Source: Streptomyces sp. NBC_00536 | GTDB lineage: Bacteria > Actinomycetota > Actinomycetes > Streptomycetales > Streptomycetaceae | Direction of reading: 5' to 3' | NCBI RefSeq assembly: GCF_036346295.1 | Contig: NZ_CP107819.1 | Location: 6,138,001 to 6,202,000, forward strand | Length of the DNA: 64,000 nt | Part shown: positions 55,801 through 64,000 of the stretch, in pieces | Numbering within the stretch: the stretch's first letter is position 1 | How the letters are laid out: each line of letters starts with the position of its first letter | Translations under genes and position numbers: made by a program | Notes under the pieces: model-generated | The model's input: only the letters and a program-made list of their open reading frames with translations | Database searches by the model: none | What the model was told of the DNA's origin: nothing

Positions 55801-58800
55801 GGCGCTGCGCACCGGCGAGTGCGACATGGCGCTGGCCGGCGGTGTCACCGTCATGGCGACCCCCGGCACGTTCATCGGCTTCAGCCGTCAGCGCGGCCTG
55901 TCCGCCGACGGCCGCTGCCGGGCCTTCTCGGCCGACGCCGACGGTACGGGCTGGGGCGAGGGCGTCGGCATGCTCCTCGTGGAGCGGCTGTCGGACGCCC
56001 GGCGCAACGGGCATCCGGTCCTGGCCGTGGTCCGCGGCTCGGCGGTCAACCAGGACGGCGCGAGCAACGGGCTCACGGCTCCGAACGGTCCCTCGCAGCA
56101 GCGCGTGATCCGCGCGGCCCTCGCGAGCGCGGGCCTGTCCGCCGCCGAGGTGGACGCGGTCGAGGCGCACGGCACCGGTACGACGCTGGGCGACCCGATC
56201 GAGGCGCAGGCGCTCCTGGCCACCTACGGCCGGGAGCACACCGAGGACAGCCCGCTGTGGCTCGGCTCGATCAAGTCGAACATGGGTCACACGCAGGCGG
56301 CCGCCGGTGTCGCGGGCATCATCAAGATGGTCCTCGCCATCCAGCACGGCGTGCTGCCGCGCACCCTGCACGCGGACCGGCCCTCGCCGCACGTGGACTG
56401 GTCACAGGGCGCGGTCTCGCTGCTCACCGACTCCGTCCCGTGGCCGGAGACGGGCCGTCCGCGCCGTGCGGGCGTGTCGTCGTTCGGCATCAGTGGCACC
56501 AATGCGCACACGATCATCGAGCAGGCGCCGGAGGCGGCCACGCCCGCCCCGGCCGATGCGGTGGCCGCGCCGAGCGCGCTGCCCTTGCGGCTCGCGGGCC
56601 GCACCGCCGAGGCCCTGTCCGCCCAGGCCCGCGCGCTGAGCGCCCACCTGACGGCACACCCCGACCTCCCCCTCGCCGACCTGGCGTACTCCCTGGCCAC
56701 GAGCCGTGCCACCTTCGACCACCGGGCGGTCCTGGTCGCGACGGAGAGCGCCACGGCCGCCACGGCACGCGACGCCCTCGACGCACTCACCGCCCTCGCC
56801 GACGGGCGCACGGCTCCGGGCCTGGTACGGGGCACGGCCGACAAGGGCGGCCGCACGGCGTTCCTGTTCACGGGGCAGGGGAGCCAGCGGCTGGGGATGG
56901 GCCGTGAGCTGTACGAGGCGTATCCCGTCTTCGCGCGGGCTCTGGACGCGGTGTGCGTTCGGATTGAACTGCCGCTGAAGGACGTGCTGTTCGGTACGGA
57001 CGCGGGTCTGCTGGACGAGACCGCTCACACCCAGCCGGCTCTCTTCGCGGTCGAGGTGGCGCTGTTCCGGCTGGTCGAGTCGTGGGGCGTGAAGCCGGAC
57101 TTCGTGGCTGGGCATTCGATCGGTGAGATCGCGGCCGCGCATGTGGCCGGGGTGCTGTCGCTCGATGACGCGTGCGCTCTGGTGGAGGCTCGTGGTCGGC
57201 TGATGCAGGCGCTGCCGGGCGGTGGCGTGATGATCGCCGTCCAGGCATCGGAGGACGAGGTCCTGCCGCTGCTGACCGACCGCGTGAGCATCGCCGCGGT
57301 CAACGGCCCACAGTCGGTCGTGATCGCGGGCGATGAGGCTGACGCGGTGGCCATCGCGGAGTCCTTCGCGGGGCGTAAGTCCAAGCGGCTCACGGTCAGC
57401 CATGCGTTCCATTCGCCGCATATGGACGGCATGTTGGAGGACTTCCGGGTGGTGGCGGAGGGCCTGTCGTACAGGGCTCCGCGCATCCCTGTCGTCTCGA
57501 ACCTCACCGGTGCTCTCGTCACTGACGAGATGGGCTCGGCGGAGTTCTGGGTGCGTCACGTCCGTGACGCCGTTCGCTTCCTGGACGGCATCCGCGCCCT
57601 GGAGGCCGCGGGCGTTACGGCGTACGTCGAACTCGGCCCGGACGGCGTCCTGTCGGCGATGGCCCAGGCGTGCGTGACCGGCGAGGGCGCGGTCTTCGTG
57701 CCGGTCCTGCGCTCCGCCCGCCCCGAGGTCGAGAGTGTCACCACGGCCCTCGCCCAGGCGTACGTCCGTGGGATCGCCGTCGACTGGCAGGCGTACTTCG
57801 CCGGGACCGGCGCCCAGCGCGTCGACCTGCCCACCTACGCCTTCCAGCGCGAGCGCTACTGGCCCGAGACCGGAATCCCCCTGCCCGGCGACACTGCCGG
57901 ACTCGGGCTCGCCGCCGCTGGACATCCGCTGCTGGGTGCGGCCGTGACTCTCGCGGACGCCGACGGTTGCGTCCTCACCGGGCGCCTCTCCCTGCGTACG
58001 CACCCCTGGCTCGCGGACCACGCCGTCATGGGGTCCGTGCTGCTTCCGGGAACCGCCCTCGTCGAACTGGCCCTGCATGCGGGCGAACGCGTAGGCACCC
58101 GAGCCCTGGAGGAGCTGACGCTTCAGGCCCCACTGGTCCTGCCGGACGAGGGCGCGGTCCAGCTGCAAGTCGTGGTCGGCGCGCCCGATACCGCGGGCCA
58201 CCGCACGGTGGCCGTGTACTCCCGCCCGGACGCCGAGGGCGAACCGTGGGTCCGGAACGCCGACGGATTGCTGGTGGACGAGGTCCGGGGCGCCGCCGCC
58301 GACCTCGGCGTCTGGCCTCCGGCCGGTGCGACCGCCGTACCGGTGGACGACGTCTACGAGACCTTGGATGCCGCCGGGCTCGCGTACGGCCCCCTGTTCC
58401 GGGGGCTGCGGGTGGCCTGGCGGAGCGCCGGAGAACTGTTCGCGGAACTGGCCCTGCCCACGGAAGCGCAGGCGGACGCCGCCGCGTTCGGGCTGCACCC
58501 CGCGCTGCTGGACTCGGCGCTGCACACCCTGGCGCTGGGTGATCTGCTGTCCGGCCAGGACGCGGACGAAACGGCCGGCGCCGCACGGCTGCCGTTCGCC
58601 TGGCGTGGTGTCCGCCTCCACGCGGCCGGTGCCCCGGCGGTACGGGTCCGACTGGCCGAGGCCGGCCAGGGCGCGGTGTCGCTGGAACTGGCCGATTCCG
58701 CGGGTGCGCCCGTCGCCTCCGTGGATTCGCTGGTCCTGCGGGCGATGTCGCCCGAGCAGCTCGGCGCGGCGAACGCCGCCCGCCAGGACTCCTTGTACCG

Positions 58801-61800
58801 GATCGACTGGACGGAACTCGCGGCCGATCGGACGGCGGCTCCGGCTGCGGACTCCGACGTGCCGGAATTCGTGTTCATTGCCACGGGAGCGGAGTCAGCG
58901 GCGGCCGCGGCGGCTCGGCCGGAGGGTGACGCCCTGCCGCGGATGGTGCATGTCCTGGCCGTCGACGCGCTCACGCACGTACGGGCCTGGCTGGCCGAGG
59001 AACGGTCCGCGCCCTCCCGGCTGGTGTTCGTCACCCGCGGTGCGGTGGCTGCGCGGGCCGGGGACACGGTTCCTGGGCTGGCGCAGGCGGCCGTGCGGGG
59101 TCTGGTGCGTTCCGCCCAGTCGGAGAACCCGGGCCGTTTCGTTCTGATCGATGTCGACGGTGACGTCGATGGTGATGTGGATGCGGATGTGCTGTCGGCC
59201 GCGCTCGCCACCGGTGAGCCCGAGTTGGCGGTCCGCGACGGGTCCTTGCTCGTGCCGCGCCTTGCCCGTGCCGCTGCCGTCGATGGCACTGTGCCCGAAC
59301 TCGGTGCTGACGGCACGGTGTTGGTGACGGGTGCGAGTGGGACGTTGGGCGCCCTGTTCGCCCGGCATTTGGTGGTTGAGCGTGGTGTGCGGCGGCTGTT
59401 GTTGGTGAGTCGTCGTGGTGGAGATGCTGCGGGTGCTGCTGAACTCGGCGCCGAGCTGGCCGCGTTGGGTGCTGATGTGCGGTGGGCGGCCTGTGATGTC
59501 GCTGACCGTGAGGCGCTTGAGCGTGTTCTGGATGGGGTTCCTGTTGAGTATCCGTTGTCGGGTGTGGTGCATACGGCTGGTGTGCTGGACGACGGAGTGG
59601 TGTCGTCGCTGACTGCGGAGCGTCTGTCCGCGGTGTTGCGTCCGAAGGTGGATGCGGCCTGGAACCTGCATGAGCTGACCCGCGATCTCGACCTGTCGTT
59701 GTTCGTGTTGTTCTCGTCGGCTGCTGGCGTGTTCGGCGGTGCCGGTCAGGCGAACTACGCGGCGGCGAATGTGTTCCTGGACGCGCTGGCTCAGCACCGC
59801 AGGGCGCAGGGCCTGGCGGCGACCTCCCTCGCCTGGGGTCTGTGGGCCGAGTCCGGGGGTATGGCGGGCGCGCTGGACGCCGACGATGTGTCGCGTCTGG
59901 GCCGTGGCGGCGTCAGCGCGCTGTCCGCGCCGGAGGGTGTGGCGCTGTTCGATGCCGCGTCCGCGTCCGCTTCCGGGCAGGCCCTGTTCGTTCCGGTGAA
60001 GCTGGATCTGGCGGCCCTGCGCGTACAGGCGGGCAGCGGGATGCTGCCGCCGCTGCTCAGCGGTCTCGTCCGTACCCCCACCCGCCGCGCCGCGGGCACC
60101 GCCAACGCCGCGGCCTCCGCCCCGGCGGAACGCCTCGCCGGACTGTCGGCCGCCGAACAGGCGGCGCACGTCCTGGAGTTGGTCCGTACGCAGGTTGCCG
60201 CGGTCCTGGGGTACGCCGACCCGGAGGCGGTGGAGAAGGACCGCTCGTTCCGCGAGCTGGGCTTCGACTCGCTGACCGCCGTCGAGCTGCGCAACCTGCT
60301 CGGCGCGGCGACGGGGCTGCGCCTCCCCGCCACGCTCGTCTTCGACTACCCGACCTCGGCGGTCCTGGCGGACCACCTGCGGTCGGAGCTGGTCGGAACC
60401 GTGCCCGTGGCATCGGCCCCGGTCGTTCTCGCGGCCCGGGACGATGACGAACCCATCGCGATCGTGGGCCTCGGCTGCCGCTACCCCGGCGGTGTGGAGA
60501 GCCCGGACGACCTCTGGCGGCTCGTCCTGGAAGGCCGGGATGCCATCTCGGAATTCCCGGACGACCGGGGCTGGGACGTGGAGGCGCTGTTCGACGCCGA
60601 CCCCGACCAGCAGGGCACGAGTTACGCCCGTGAGGGCGGCTTCGTCCGCGACGCGGGCCACTTCGACCCGGCGTTCTTCGGGATCTCGCCGCGCGAGGCC
60701 GTGGCGATGGACCCCCAGCAGCGGCTGCTGCTGGAGACCTCGTGGGAGGCGTTCGAGCGGGCGGGCATCGACCCGGCGGCCCTGCGCGGCAGCCGGACCG
60801 GCGTCTTCGCGGGCGTCATGTACCACGACTACGCTTCCCGGCTCACGGCCCTCCCCGAAGGCGTCGAGGGCTTCCTTGGCACGGGCAACGCGGCGAGCGT
60901 CATCTCCGGACGGCTGTCGTACGCCTTCGGCCTGGAAGGCCCGGCCATCACCGTCGACACGGCCTGCTCGTCCTCGCTGGTCGCCCTGCACCTCGCGGTG
61001 CAGGCGCTCCGCAACGGTGAGTGCTCCCTCGCTCTCGCGGGCGGTGTCACGGTCATGGCGACCCCGGCCCCCTTCGTGGAGTTCAGCCGCCAGCGCGGCC
61101 TCGCGGCCGACGGCCGGTGCAAGGCGTTCTCGGCCGCGGCCGACGGCACGGGCTGGTCCGAGGGCGCGGGCGTCCTGCTGGTGGAGCGACTCTCCGACGC
61201 GCGGCGCAACGGTCATCCGGTGCTCGCGGTGGTCCGTGGGTCGGCGATCAACCAGGACGGTGCGAGCAACGGCCTCACCGCTCCGAACGGCCCGTCCCAG
61301 CAGCGGGTGATCCGCCAGGCGCTGGCCAGTGCCGGTCTGTCGGCCGCCGAGGTCGACGTCGTGGAGGCGCACGGCACCGGCACCACCCTGGGCGACCCGA
61401 TCGAGGCGCAGGCGCTCCTCGCCACCTATGGCCAGGAGCACACGGACGAGCAGCCGCTGCTGCTCGGTTCGATCAAGTCGAACATGGGCCACACGCAGGC
61501 CGCCGCCGGCGTCGCGGGCATCATCAAGATCGTCCAGGCCATGCGTCACGGTGTCGTCCCCAAGACGCTGCACGTGGACGAGCCGACCCCGCACGTCGAC
61601 TGGTCGGCGGGCGCGGTCACGCTCCTCACCGAGCAGCGGGCCTGGCCCGAGACGGGCCGTCCCCGCCGCGCGGCGATCTCTTCCTTCGGCTTCAGCGGCA
61701 CCAACGCGCACGCCATCATCGAGCAGGCCCCCGCCCCCGTGGATCTGCCCGACGCACGGCCCGAGCCCGCCCGGACTCCCGGCAGCCTGCCGTGGCTCCT

Positions 61801-64000
61801 TTCGGCGAAGGGCACGGACGCCCTGCGCGAGCAGGCCGCCCGGCTCCGGGCGCACGCGGTCGCGCACCCGGGTCTGTCCCTCGCCGACATCGGCTACGCC
61901 CTGGCCACGAGCAGGACCGCGCTCGACCGCCGGGCCGCCGTGGTCGCCGGGGACCGCGAGGGGTTCCTCGCCGGACTCGCCGCGCTCGCCGAGGGCGCCA
62001 CGGCGGCCAACCTGACGGAGGGATCGCCGAGCGGTGGAAGGGTCGCGTTCCTCTTCACCGGGCAGGGCAGCCAGTACCTGGGCATGGGCAGGGAGCTGTA
62101 CGCCGCCCACCCCGGCTTCGCGCGCGCCCTGGACGCCGTATGCGACCGCTTCGACCTGGACGTACCGCTGAAGGAGGTGCTGTTCGGGTCCGACGCGGAC
62201 CTGCTCGACCGGACCGCGTACACCCAGCCCGCCCTCTTCGCCCTCGAAGTCGCGCTGTTCCGCCTGGCCGAGAGCTGGGGCCTGAAGTCCGATTTCCTGG
62301 CCGGGCACTCCATCGGCGAGATCACCGCGGCCCATGTGGCCGGGGTGATCTCCCTCGATGACGCCTGCACGCTGGTCGCCGCCCGCGGCCGGCTCATGCA
62401 GGCGCTGCCCACCGGCGGTGTGATGATCGCCGTCGAGGCGTCGGAGGACGAGGTCCTGCCACTGCTGACGGACGGGGTGAGTATTGCCGCGATCAACGGC
62501 CCGCAGTCGGTCGTGATCGCGGGTGACGAGGCCGACGCGGTGGCGATCGCGGAGTCGTTCACCGGCCGTAAGTCCAAGCGCCTTACGGTCAGCCACGCCT
62601 TCCATTCGCCGCACATGGACGGCATGCTCGACGCCTTCCGCGAGGTCGCGGAGGGTCTGTCGTACGAGGCTCCGCGCATCCCCGTCGTCTCCCACCTCAC
62701 CGGCGCTCTCGTCACCGACGAGATGGGCTCGGCCGACTTCTGGGTCCGCCACGTCCGCGAGGCGGTCCGCTTCCTGGACGGCGTCCGCACGCTGGAGGAC
62801 GCGGGCGTCACCACCTACATCGAACTCGGCCCCGGCGGCGTCCTCTCCGCCATGGGTCAGTCGTGCGTCACGCGCGACGACGCGACGTTCCTCCCGGCCC
62901 TGCGCGCGGACCGCTCAGAGGAGGAGACGGTCACCTCGGCCGTCGCCCGGGCCCACCTGCGCGGGATTCCGGTCGACTGGGACGCGTACCACTCCGGCAC
63001 CGGCGCCGTGCGGGTCGACCTGCCGACGTACGCCTTCCAGCGGCAGCGCTACTGGCTGGAGGCCCCCGCCCACGCCCCGGGCGGGGACGTGACCTCCGCC
63101 GGGCTAGGTGCAGCCGGGCATCCGCTCCTGGGCGCGGCCGTCGAACTGCCCGACTCCGACGGGTTCCTGTTCACCGGGCGGCTCTCCCTGCGCACGCACC
63201 CCTGGCTGGCCGACCACAGGGTGGCGGGCACCGTCCTGCTGCCGGGCGCCGCGCTGGTGGAACTCGCCGTGCGCGCCGGGGACCACGCGGGCTGCGATCT
63301 GCTGGAGGACCTCACCCTGGAGGCTCCGCTCGTGCTGCCCGAAGCTGGCGGCGTACAGCTGCGGCTCGTCGTGGCCGAGCCCGACGCGGCGGGGAGGCGG
63401 GTGTTCCACGTCTACTCGCGCCCGGAGGAGGCGGCCTTCGAGGAGCCGTGGACCCGGCACGCCGGCGGTGTCCTGGCCGTCGGGGGCGCTCACCCGGCCG
63501 AGGCGGAGCCCGAGTGGCCGCCGGCCGGAGCCGTCCCCTGTGCGGTGGAGGATCTCTACCCGTCGTTCGACGCCATCGGGCTCGGGTACGGTCCCGCGTT
63601 CCGCAATCTGCTGCTGGCCTGGAGGCGCGGCGACGAGGTGTTCGCCGAGGTCGCCCTCGGCGAGGACCGGCGGTCGGAAGGCGCCCTGTACGGGCTCCAC
63701 CCGGCGTTGCTCGACGCCGCCCTGCACGCGGTCGGCCTCGGGGACTTCTTCCCCGACGGCCCCGAGGGCGCCAGGCTGCCGTTCTCGTGGGACGGCGTAC
63801 GGCTGCACGCCACGGGCGCCTCGGCGCTCCGGGTACGGATGGCACCGGCCGGCCAGGACGCGGTCACGCTGGCCGTCTCCGACGCAGCGGGCCGGCCGGT
63901 CCTCACCGTCGACTCGCTCGTCCTGCGTCCGCTGGCCGTCGACGCACTCGGCAGCGCGGACCAGGGACCGGGTTCCTCGCGGGACGCGCTGTTCCAGGTC
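49826..64000 (+). CDS. Modular type I PKS, 3' partial, modules M11, M12 and most of M13
   Basis: The frame opens at ATG 49826 and is still open at the right edge (4725 codons in the window). GGGG at 49813-49816 is nine bases upstream; GTG 49829 is a possible alternative start. The N-terminus [18 protein letters not shown] is a docking helix. Approximate residues: M11 KS 34-460, AT 571-912, DH 925-1215, KR 1225-1665, ACP 1710-1785; M12 KS 1806-2230, AT 2343-2680, DH 2692-2985, KR 2995-3430, ACP 3450-3520; M13 KS 3540-3965, AT 4072-4412, DH 4425-4710, then the first residues of the KR region. All ATs are malonyl-type and all three DHs have canonical motifs, so this subunit should extend a conjugated polyene. 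Further modules or a thioesterase may follow beyond the edge. Confidence 0.97.
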   Translation, partial: MVNEEKYLDYLKRATTDLREARRRLREVEEREQEPIAVVAMSCRYPGGIDTPEKLWDLVAHGRDAVSAYPADRGWDAEVLFDPDPETGIEAYEQVGGFLHDAADFDPAFFGISPREALAMDPQQRLLLETSWEAFERAGIDPASLRGSRTGVFAGLMYHDYAARLFSVPEEIQGFLGNGSSGSIASGRIAYTLGLEGPAVTVDTACSSSLVAVHLAVQALRGGECTLALAGGVTVMSTPGTFTEFSRQRGLAGDGRCKSFAAAADGTGWGEGAGMLVLERLSEARRNGHPVLALVRGSAVNQDGASSGLTAPNGPSQQRVIRQALAGARLSATQVDAVEAHGTGTTLGDPIEAQALLATYGQDRPDGRPLWLGSIKSNMGHTQAAAGVAGIIKMVMAMRHGVLPKTLHVDEPTPNVDWSEGAVSLLAESVPWPETGAPRRAGVSSFGISGTNAHTIIEQAPEAPDAAEAASGSEPPAALAPPVAPLWNLSAKSPAALRAQAAKLHAHLTAHPGLRPGDIAHSLAAGRTDFEHRAILTPTDGPGLARALAALADSAPEDTAPGVTSGRPVAGKLAFLFTGQGSQRLGMGRELYETYPVFANALDAVCERLELPLKEALFGTDAAVLDETAYTQPALFAVEVALFRLVESWGLRPDFLAGHSIGEIAAAHVAGVFSLEDACTLVEARGRLMQALPGGGVMIAVQASEDEVLPLLTDQVSIAAINGPQSVVIAGDEADAVAIAESFAGRKSKRLTVSHAFHSPHMDGMLEDFRAVAEGLSYEAPRIPIVSNLTGALVSDEMGSADFWVRHVREAVRFLDGIRALTERNVVHFVELGPDAVLSAMAQDCPTADTAAFVPVLRKGRSETGSLTDALARLHVRGVAVDWDAYYSGTDVRRVDLPTYAFQRESYWLDAGRPLGDVSSAGLGAADHPLLGAAVALADLDGFLYTGRLSLDTHPWLADHGVMGSAVLPGTAFVELAIRAGDQVGCDLLEELTLHAPLVLPPSGGVQVQLWVGAPDATGRRTLGVHSRPEPAPDATGPDAEAAEPWTRHADGVLATGAPKPSFAPDVWPPAGTTPLAVDELYAGLAAAGLEYGPAFQGVRAAWTSDEAAYVEIAAADGQRADASLFGLHPALLDSALHAIGLAGLVEDTGRGRLPFSWAGVSLYAVGASVLRVRLSKAGPDAVSLALADGAGQPVADIASLTLRTVSAEQLETGRGAHHDALFQVDWPPLTLPGVADGRWAVLGEPVPTDDPGDGVAHHADVEALSAALAAGAPVPDAVLVCHPAVPEPTPEAVHRAAHRTLALLRHWLSDDRLADSRLVLLTHGAVAAGAGDQVPDPVHAVVWGLVRSAQSEHPGRFLLIDSDSDSVNEVSWPTLSAVLASEEPEVALRGGVAHAPRLAKVPADAAGAVVETPSYDSDGTVLVTGASGTLGGLVARHLVTGRGVRRLLLLSRRGADAPGAGELTAELAALGAEVSWAACDAGDRDALATVLSAIPAAHPLTAVVHTAGVLDDGVIGSLTPERLDTVLRPKADAALHLHELTRDLPLSAFILFSSAAGVFGAPGQGNYAAANSFLDALAQYRRARGLPGQSLAWGLWEDAEGMAGALDRADLDRMKRGGVHGLTAAEGLALLDLADALGTADDDRETVGRALLVPMRLSLPAVLPGAEVAPLLRGLVRTPARRVAAGATTATGPDLSALERLLLGLDAPDRERLLLDLVRGHVADVLGHGSPDAIDPEHAFNELGFDSLTAVELRNRLGAAVGRRLPATLVFDHPTSLTLARHLSGELAGDQHASAPAGPAPTVADDDPIAIVSMSCRYPGGVTTPEELWRLLEGGGDAISGFPADRGWDVESLYDPDPDHPGTSYTRHGGFLRDAAAFDPTFFGISPREAVGTDPQQRLLLETTWEAFERAGIDPATVRGSRTGVFAGVMYHDYAALLERSKDGADGSLGSGSTGSIASGRVSYTFGLEGPAVTIDTACSSSLVALHMAIQALRTGECDMALAGGVTVMATPGTFIGFSRQRGLSADGRCRAFSADADGTGWGEGVGMLLVERLSDARRNGHPVLAVVRGSAVNQDGASNGLTAPNGPSQQRVIRAALASAGLSAAEVDAVEAHGTGTTLGDPIEAQALLATYGREHTEDSPLWLGSIKSNMGHTQAAAGVAGIIKMVLAIQHGVLPRTLHADRPSPHVDWSQGAVSLLTDSVPWPETGRPRRAGVSSFGISGTNAHTIIEQAPEAATPAPADAVAAPSALPLRLAGRTAEALSAQARALSAHLTAHPDLPLADLAYSLATSRATFDHRAVLVATESATAATARDALDALTALADGRTAPGLVRGTADKGGRTAFLFTGQGSQRLGMGRELYEAYPVFARALDAVCVRIELPLKDVLFGTDAGLLDETAHTQPALFAVEVALFRLVESWGVKPDFVAGHSIGEIAAAHVAGVLSLDDACALVEARGRLMQALPGGGVMIAVQASEDEVLPLLTDRVSIAAVNGPQSVVIAGDEADAVAIAESFAGRKSKRLTVSHAFHSPHMDGMLEDFRVVAEGLSYRAPRIPVVSNLTGALVTDEMGSAEFWVRHVRDAVRFLDGIRALEAAGVTAYVELGPDGVLSAMAQACVTGEGAVFVPVLRSARPEVESVTTALAQAYVRGIAVDWQAYFAGTGAQRVDLPTYAFQRERYWPETGIPLPGDTAGLGLAAAGHPLLGAAVTLADADGCVLTGRLSLRTHPWLADHAVMGSVLLPGTALVELALHAGERVGTRALEELTLQAPLVLPDEGAVQLQVVVGAPDTAGHRTVAVYSRPDAEGEPWVRNADGLLVDEVRGAAADLGVWPPAGATAVPVDDVYETLDAAGLAYGPLFRGLRVAWRSAGELFAELALPTEAQADAAAFGLHPALLDSALHTLALGDLLSGQDADETAGAARLPFAWRGVRLHAAGAPAVRVRLAEAGQGAVSLELADSAGAPVASVDSLVLRAMSPEQLGAANAARQDSLYRIDWTELAADRTAAPAADSDVPEFVFIATGAESAAAAAARPEGDALPRMVHVLAVDALTHVRAWLAEERSAPSRLVFVTRGAVAARAGDTVPGLAQAAVRGLVRSAQSENPGRFVLIDVDGDVDGDVDADVLSAALATGEPELAVRDGSLLVPRLARAAAVDGTVPELGADGTVLVTGASGTLGALFARHLVVERGVRRLLLVSRRGGDAAGAAELGAELAALGADVRWAACDVADREALERVLDGVPVEYPLSGVVHTAGVLDDGVVSSLTAERLSAVLRPKVDAAWNLHELTRDLDLSLFVLFSSAAGVFGGAGQANYAAANVFLDALAQHRRAQGLAATSLAWGLWAESGGMAGALDADDVSRLGRGGVSALSAPEGVALFDAASASASGQALFVPVKLDLAALRVQAGSGMLPPLLSGLVRTPTRRAAGTANAAASAPAERLAGLSAAEQAAHVLELVRTQVAAVLGYADPEAVEKDRSFRELGFDSLTAVELRNLLGAATGLRLPATLVFDYPTSAVLADHLRSELVGTVPVASAPVVLAARDDDEPIAIVGLGCRYPGGVESPDDLWRLVLEGRDAISEFPDDRGWDVEALFDADPDQQGTSYAREGGFVRDAGHFDPAFFGISPREAVAMDPQQRLLLETSWEAFERAGIDPAALRGSRTGVFAGVMYHDYASRLTALPEGVEGFLGTGNAASVISGRLSYAFGLEGPAITVDTACSSSLVALHLAVQALRNGECSLALAGGVTVMATPAPFVEFSRQRGLAADGRCKAFSAAADGTGWSEGAGVLLVERLSDARRNGHPVLAVVRGSAINQDGASNGLTAPNGPSQQRVIRQALASAGLSAAEVDVVEAHGTGTTLGDPIEAQALLATYGQEHTDEQPLLLGSIKSNMGHTQAAAGVAGIIKIVQAMRHGVVPKTLHVDEPTPHVDWSAGAVTLLTEQRAWPETGRPRRAAISSFGFSGTNAHAIIEQAPAPVDLPDARPEPARTPGSLPWLLSAKGTDALREQAARLRAHAVAHPGLSLADIGYALATSRTALDRRAAVVAGDREGFLAGLAALAEGATAANLTEGSPSGGRVAFLFTGQGSQYLGMGRELYAAHPGFARALDAVCDRFDLDVPLKEVLFGSDADLLDRTAYTQPALFALEVALFRLAESWGLKSDFLAGHSIGEITAAHVAGVISLDDACTLVAARGRLMQALPTGGVMIAVEASEDEVLPLLTDGVSIAAINGPQSVVIAGDEADAVAIAESFTGRKSKRLTVSHAFHSPHMDGMLDAFREVAEGLSYEAPRIPVVSHLTGALVTDEMGSADFWVRHVREAVRFLDGVRTLEDAGVTTYIELGPGGVLSAMGQSCVTRDDATFLPALRADRSEEETVTSAVARAHLRGIPVDWDAYHSGTGAVRVDLPTYAFQRQRYWLEAPAHAPGGDVTSAGLGAAGHPLLGAAVELPDSDGFLFTGRLSLRTHPWLADHRVAGTVLLPGAALVELAVRAGDHAGCDLLEDLTLEAPLVLPEAGGVQLRLVVAEPDAAGRRVFHVYSRPEEAAFEEPWTRHAGGVLAVGGAHPAEAEPEWPPAGAVPCAVEDLYPSFDAIGLGYGPAFRNLLLAWRRGDEVFAEVALGEDRRSEGALYGLHPALLDAALHAVGLGDFFPDGPEGARLPFSWDGVRLHATGASALRVRMAPAGQDAVTLAVSDAAGRPVLTVDSLVLRPLAVDALGSADQGPGSSRDALFQV
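53909..53926 (+). repeat. In-frame GACAGC hexamer repeat in the M11 KR
   Basis: Three perfect copies of GACAGC encode Asp-Ser pairs in the equivalent KR loop. Confidence 0.85.
54167..54487 (+). repeat. KR tract in M11 almost identical to 2394-2714 in M1
   Basis: This is the partner copy of the M1 tract. Shared silent choices such as CTCACTGCTGAGCTGGCC and GCTTTGGGTGCGGAG argue for recent exchange rather than selection on protein sequence. Confidence 0.85.
55241..60400 (+). other. PKS module M12: KS-AT(malonyl)-DH-KR-ACP
   Basis: KS Cys is 55763-55765, AT Ser 57116-57118, DH His 58019-58021 and Asp 58511-58513, KR Tyr 59756-59758, ACP Ser 60269-60271. The KS reads [10 protein letters not shown] where the other modules read [10 protein letters not shown] or nearly so. 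The DH is canonical ([22 protein letters not shown]). The KR is B-type (LDD). From about 59300 to 59950 codons shift toward T and G endings. The expected output is an alkene. Confidence 0.92.
59147..59191 (+). repeat. Acidic Val-Asp-Gly-Asp repeat in the M12 KR
   Basis: Imperfect copies of a GATGTCGACGGT-like unit encode [15 protein letters not shown] in the same KR loop. The copies have diverged more at the DNA level than those in M1 and M3. Confidence 0.8.
60446..64000 (+). other. PKS module M13: KS-AT(malonyl)-DH-(KR...), cut by the window edge
   Basis: KS Cys is 60965-60967. The AT has [11 protein letters not shown] with Ser 62309-62311 and HAFH. The DH has [10 protein letters not shown] (His 63215-63217), YGPAF near 63587-63601 and LLDAALH (Asp 63713-63715). 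The sequence stops just as the KR structural subdomain begins (RDALFQV). A KR is expected beyond the edge, because a DH without one has no substrate; I cannot exclude an ER there. Confidence 0.88.

Overview
The window lies entirely inside a giant modular type I polyketide synthase (PKS) locus. The very high GC content, the strong G/C preference at third codon positions, the GTG starts and the one recognisable promoter all point to an actinomycete, most likely Streptomyces. Five PKS genes lie head to tail on the + strand and fill about 99% of the sequence. The first is cut by the left edge and the last by the right edge. I see no tailoring, regulatory, transport, RNA or mobile-element genes. 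There is also no loading module and no thioesterase, so starter unit and release mechanism lie outside the window.

Layout, with modules numbered M1-M13 within this window only. PKS gene 1 (1-8309, 5' partial): M1 (AT-DH-KR-ACP, KS off the left edge) and M2 (KS-AT-KR-ACP). PKS gene 2 (8334-28649): M3 (DH-KR), M4 (KR), M5 (KR) and M6 (DH-KR). PKS gene 3 (28781-33766): the single module M7, with the only methylmalonyl-type AT and a KR lacking its catalytic Tyr. A 302-bp gap (33767-34068) follows, holding a good promoter match and several strong inverted repeats. PKS gene 4 (34069-49695): M8 (KR), M9 (DH-KR) and M10 (DH-KR). PKS gene 5 (49826 to the right edge): M11, M12 and M13, all DH-KR, with M13 cut at the start of its KR. 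No module contains an enoylreductase.

How the genes work together: the terminal helices look like matched docking elements, so the chain probably passes from gene 1 to gene 5 in order. Twelve ATs have malonyl-type HAFH motifs and one (M7) has the methylmalonyl-type YASH. Read collinearly, M1-M6 build a hydroxylated stretch with one confident alkene (M3). M1 and M6 carry degenerate DH domains, so alkene or hydroxyl is uncertain there. M7 should leave a ketone next to the only methyl branch, M8 a hydroxyl, and M9-M13 at least five consecutive alkenes. The predicted order, polyol, then keto/methyl/hydroxyl, then a late conjugated polyene, resembles linear polyol-polyenes (tetrafibricin, mediomycin/clethramycin type) more than classical polyene macrolides. 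That is inference from memory and the compound is not identified.

The least ordinary signals are the M7 KR, the gene 3 AT region with foreign-looking codon usage, near-identical tracts shared between distant KR and AT domains, an acidic dipeptide microsatellite recurring in the same KR loop, and the structured leader before gene 4.
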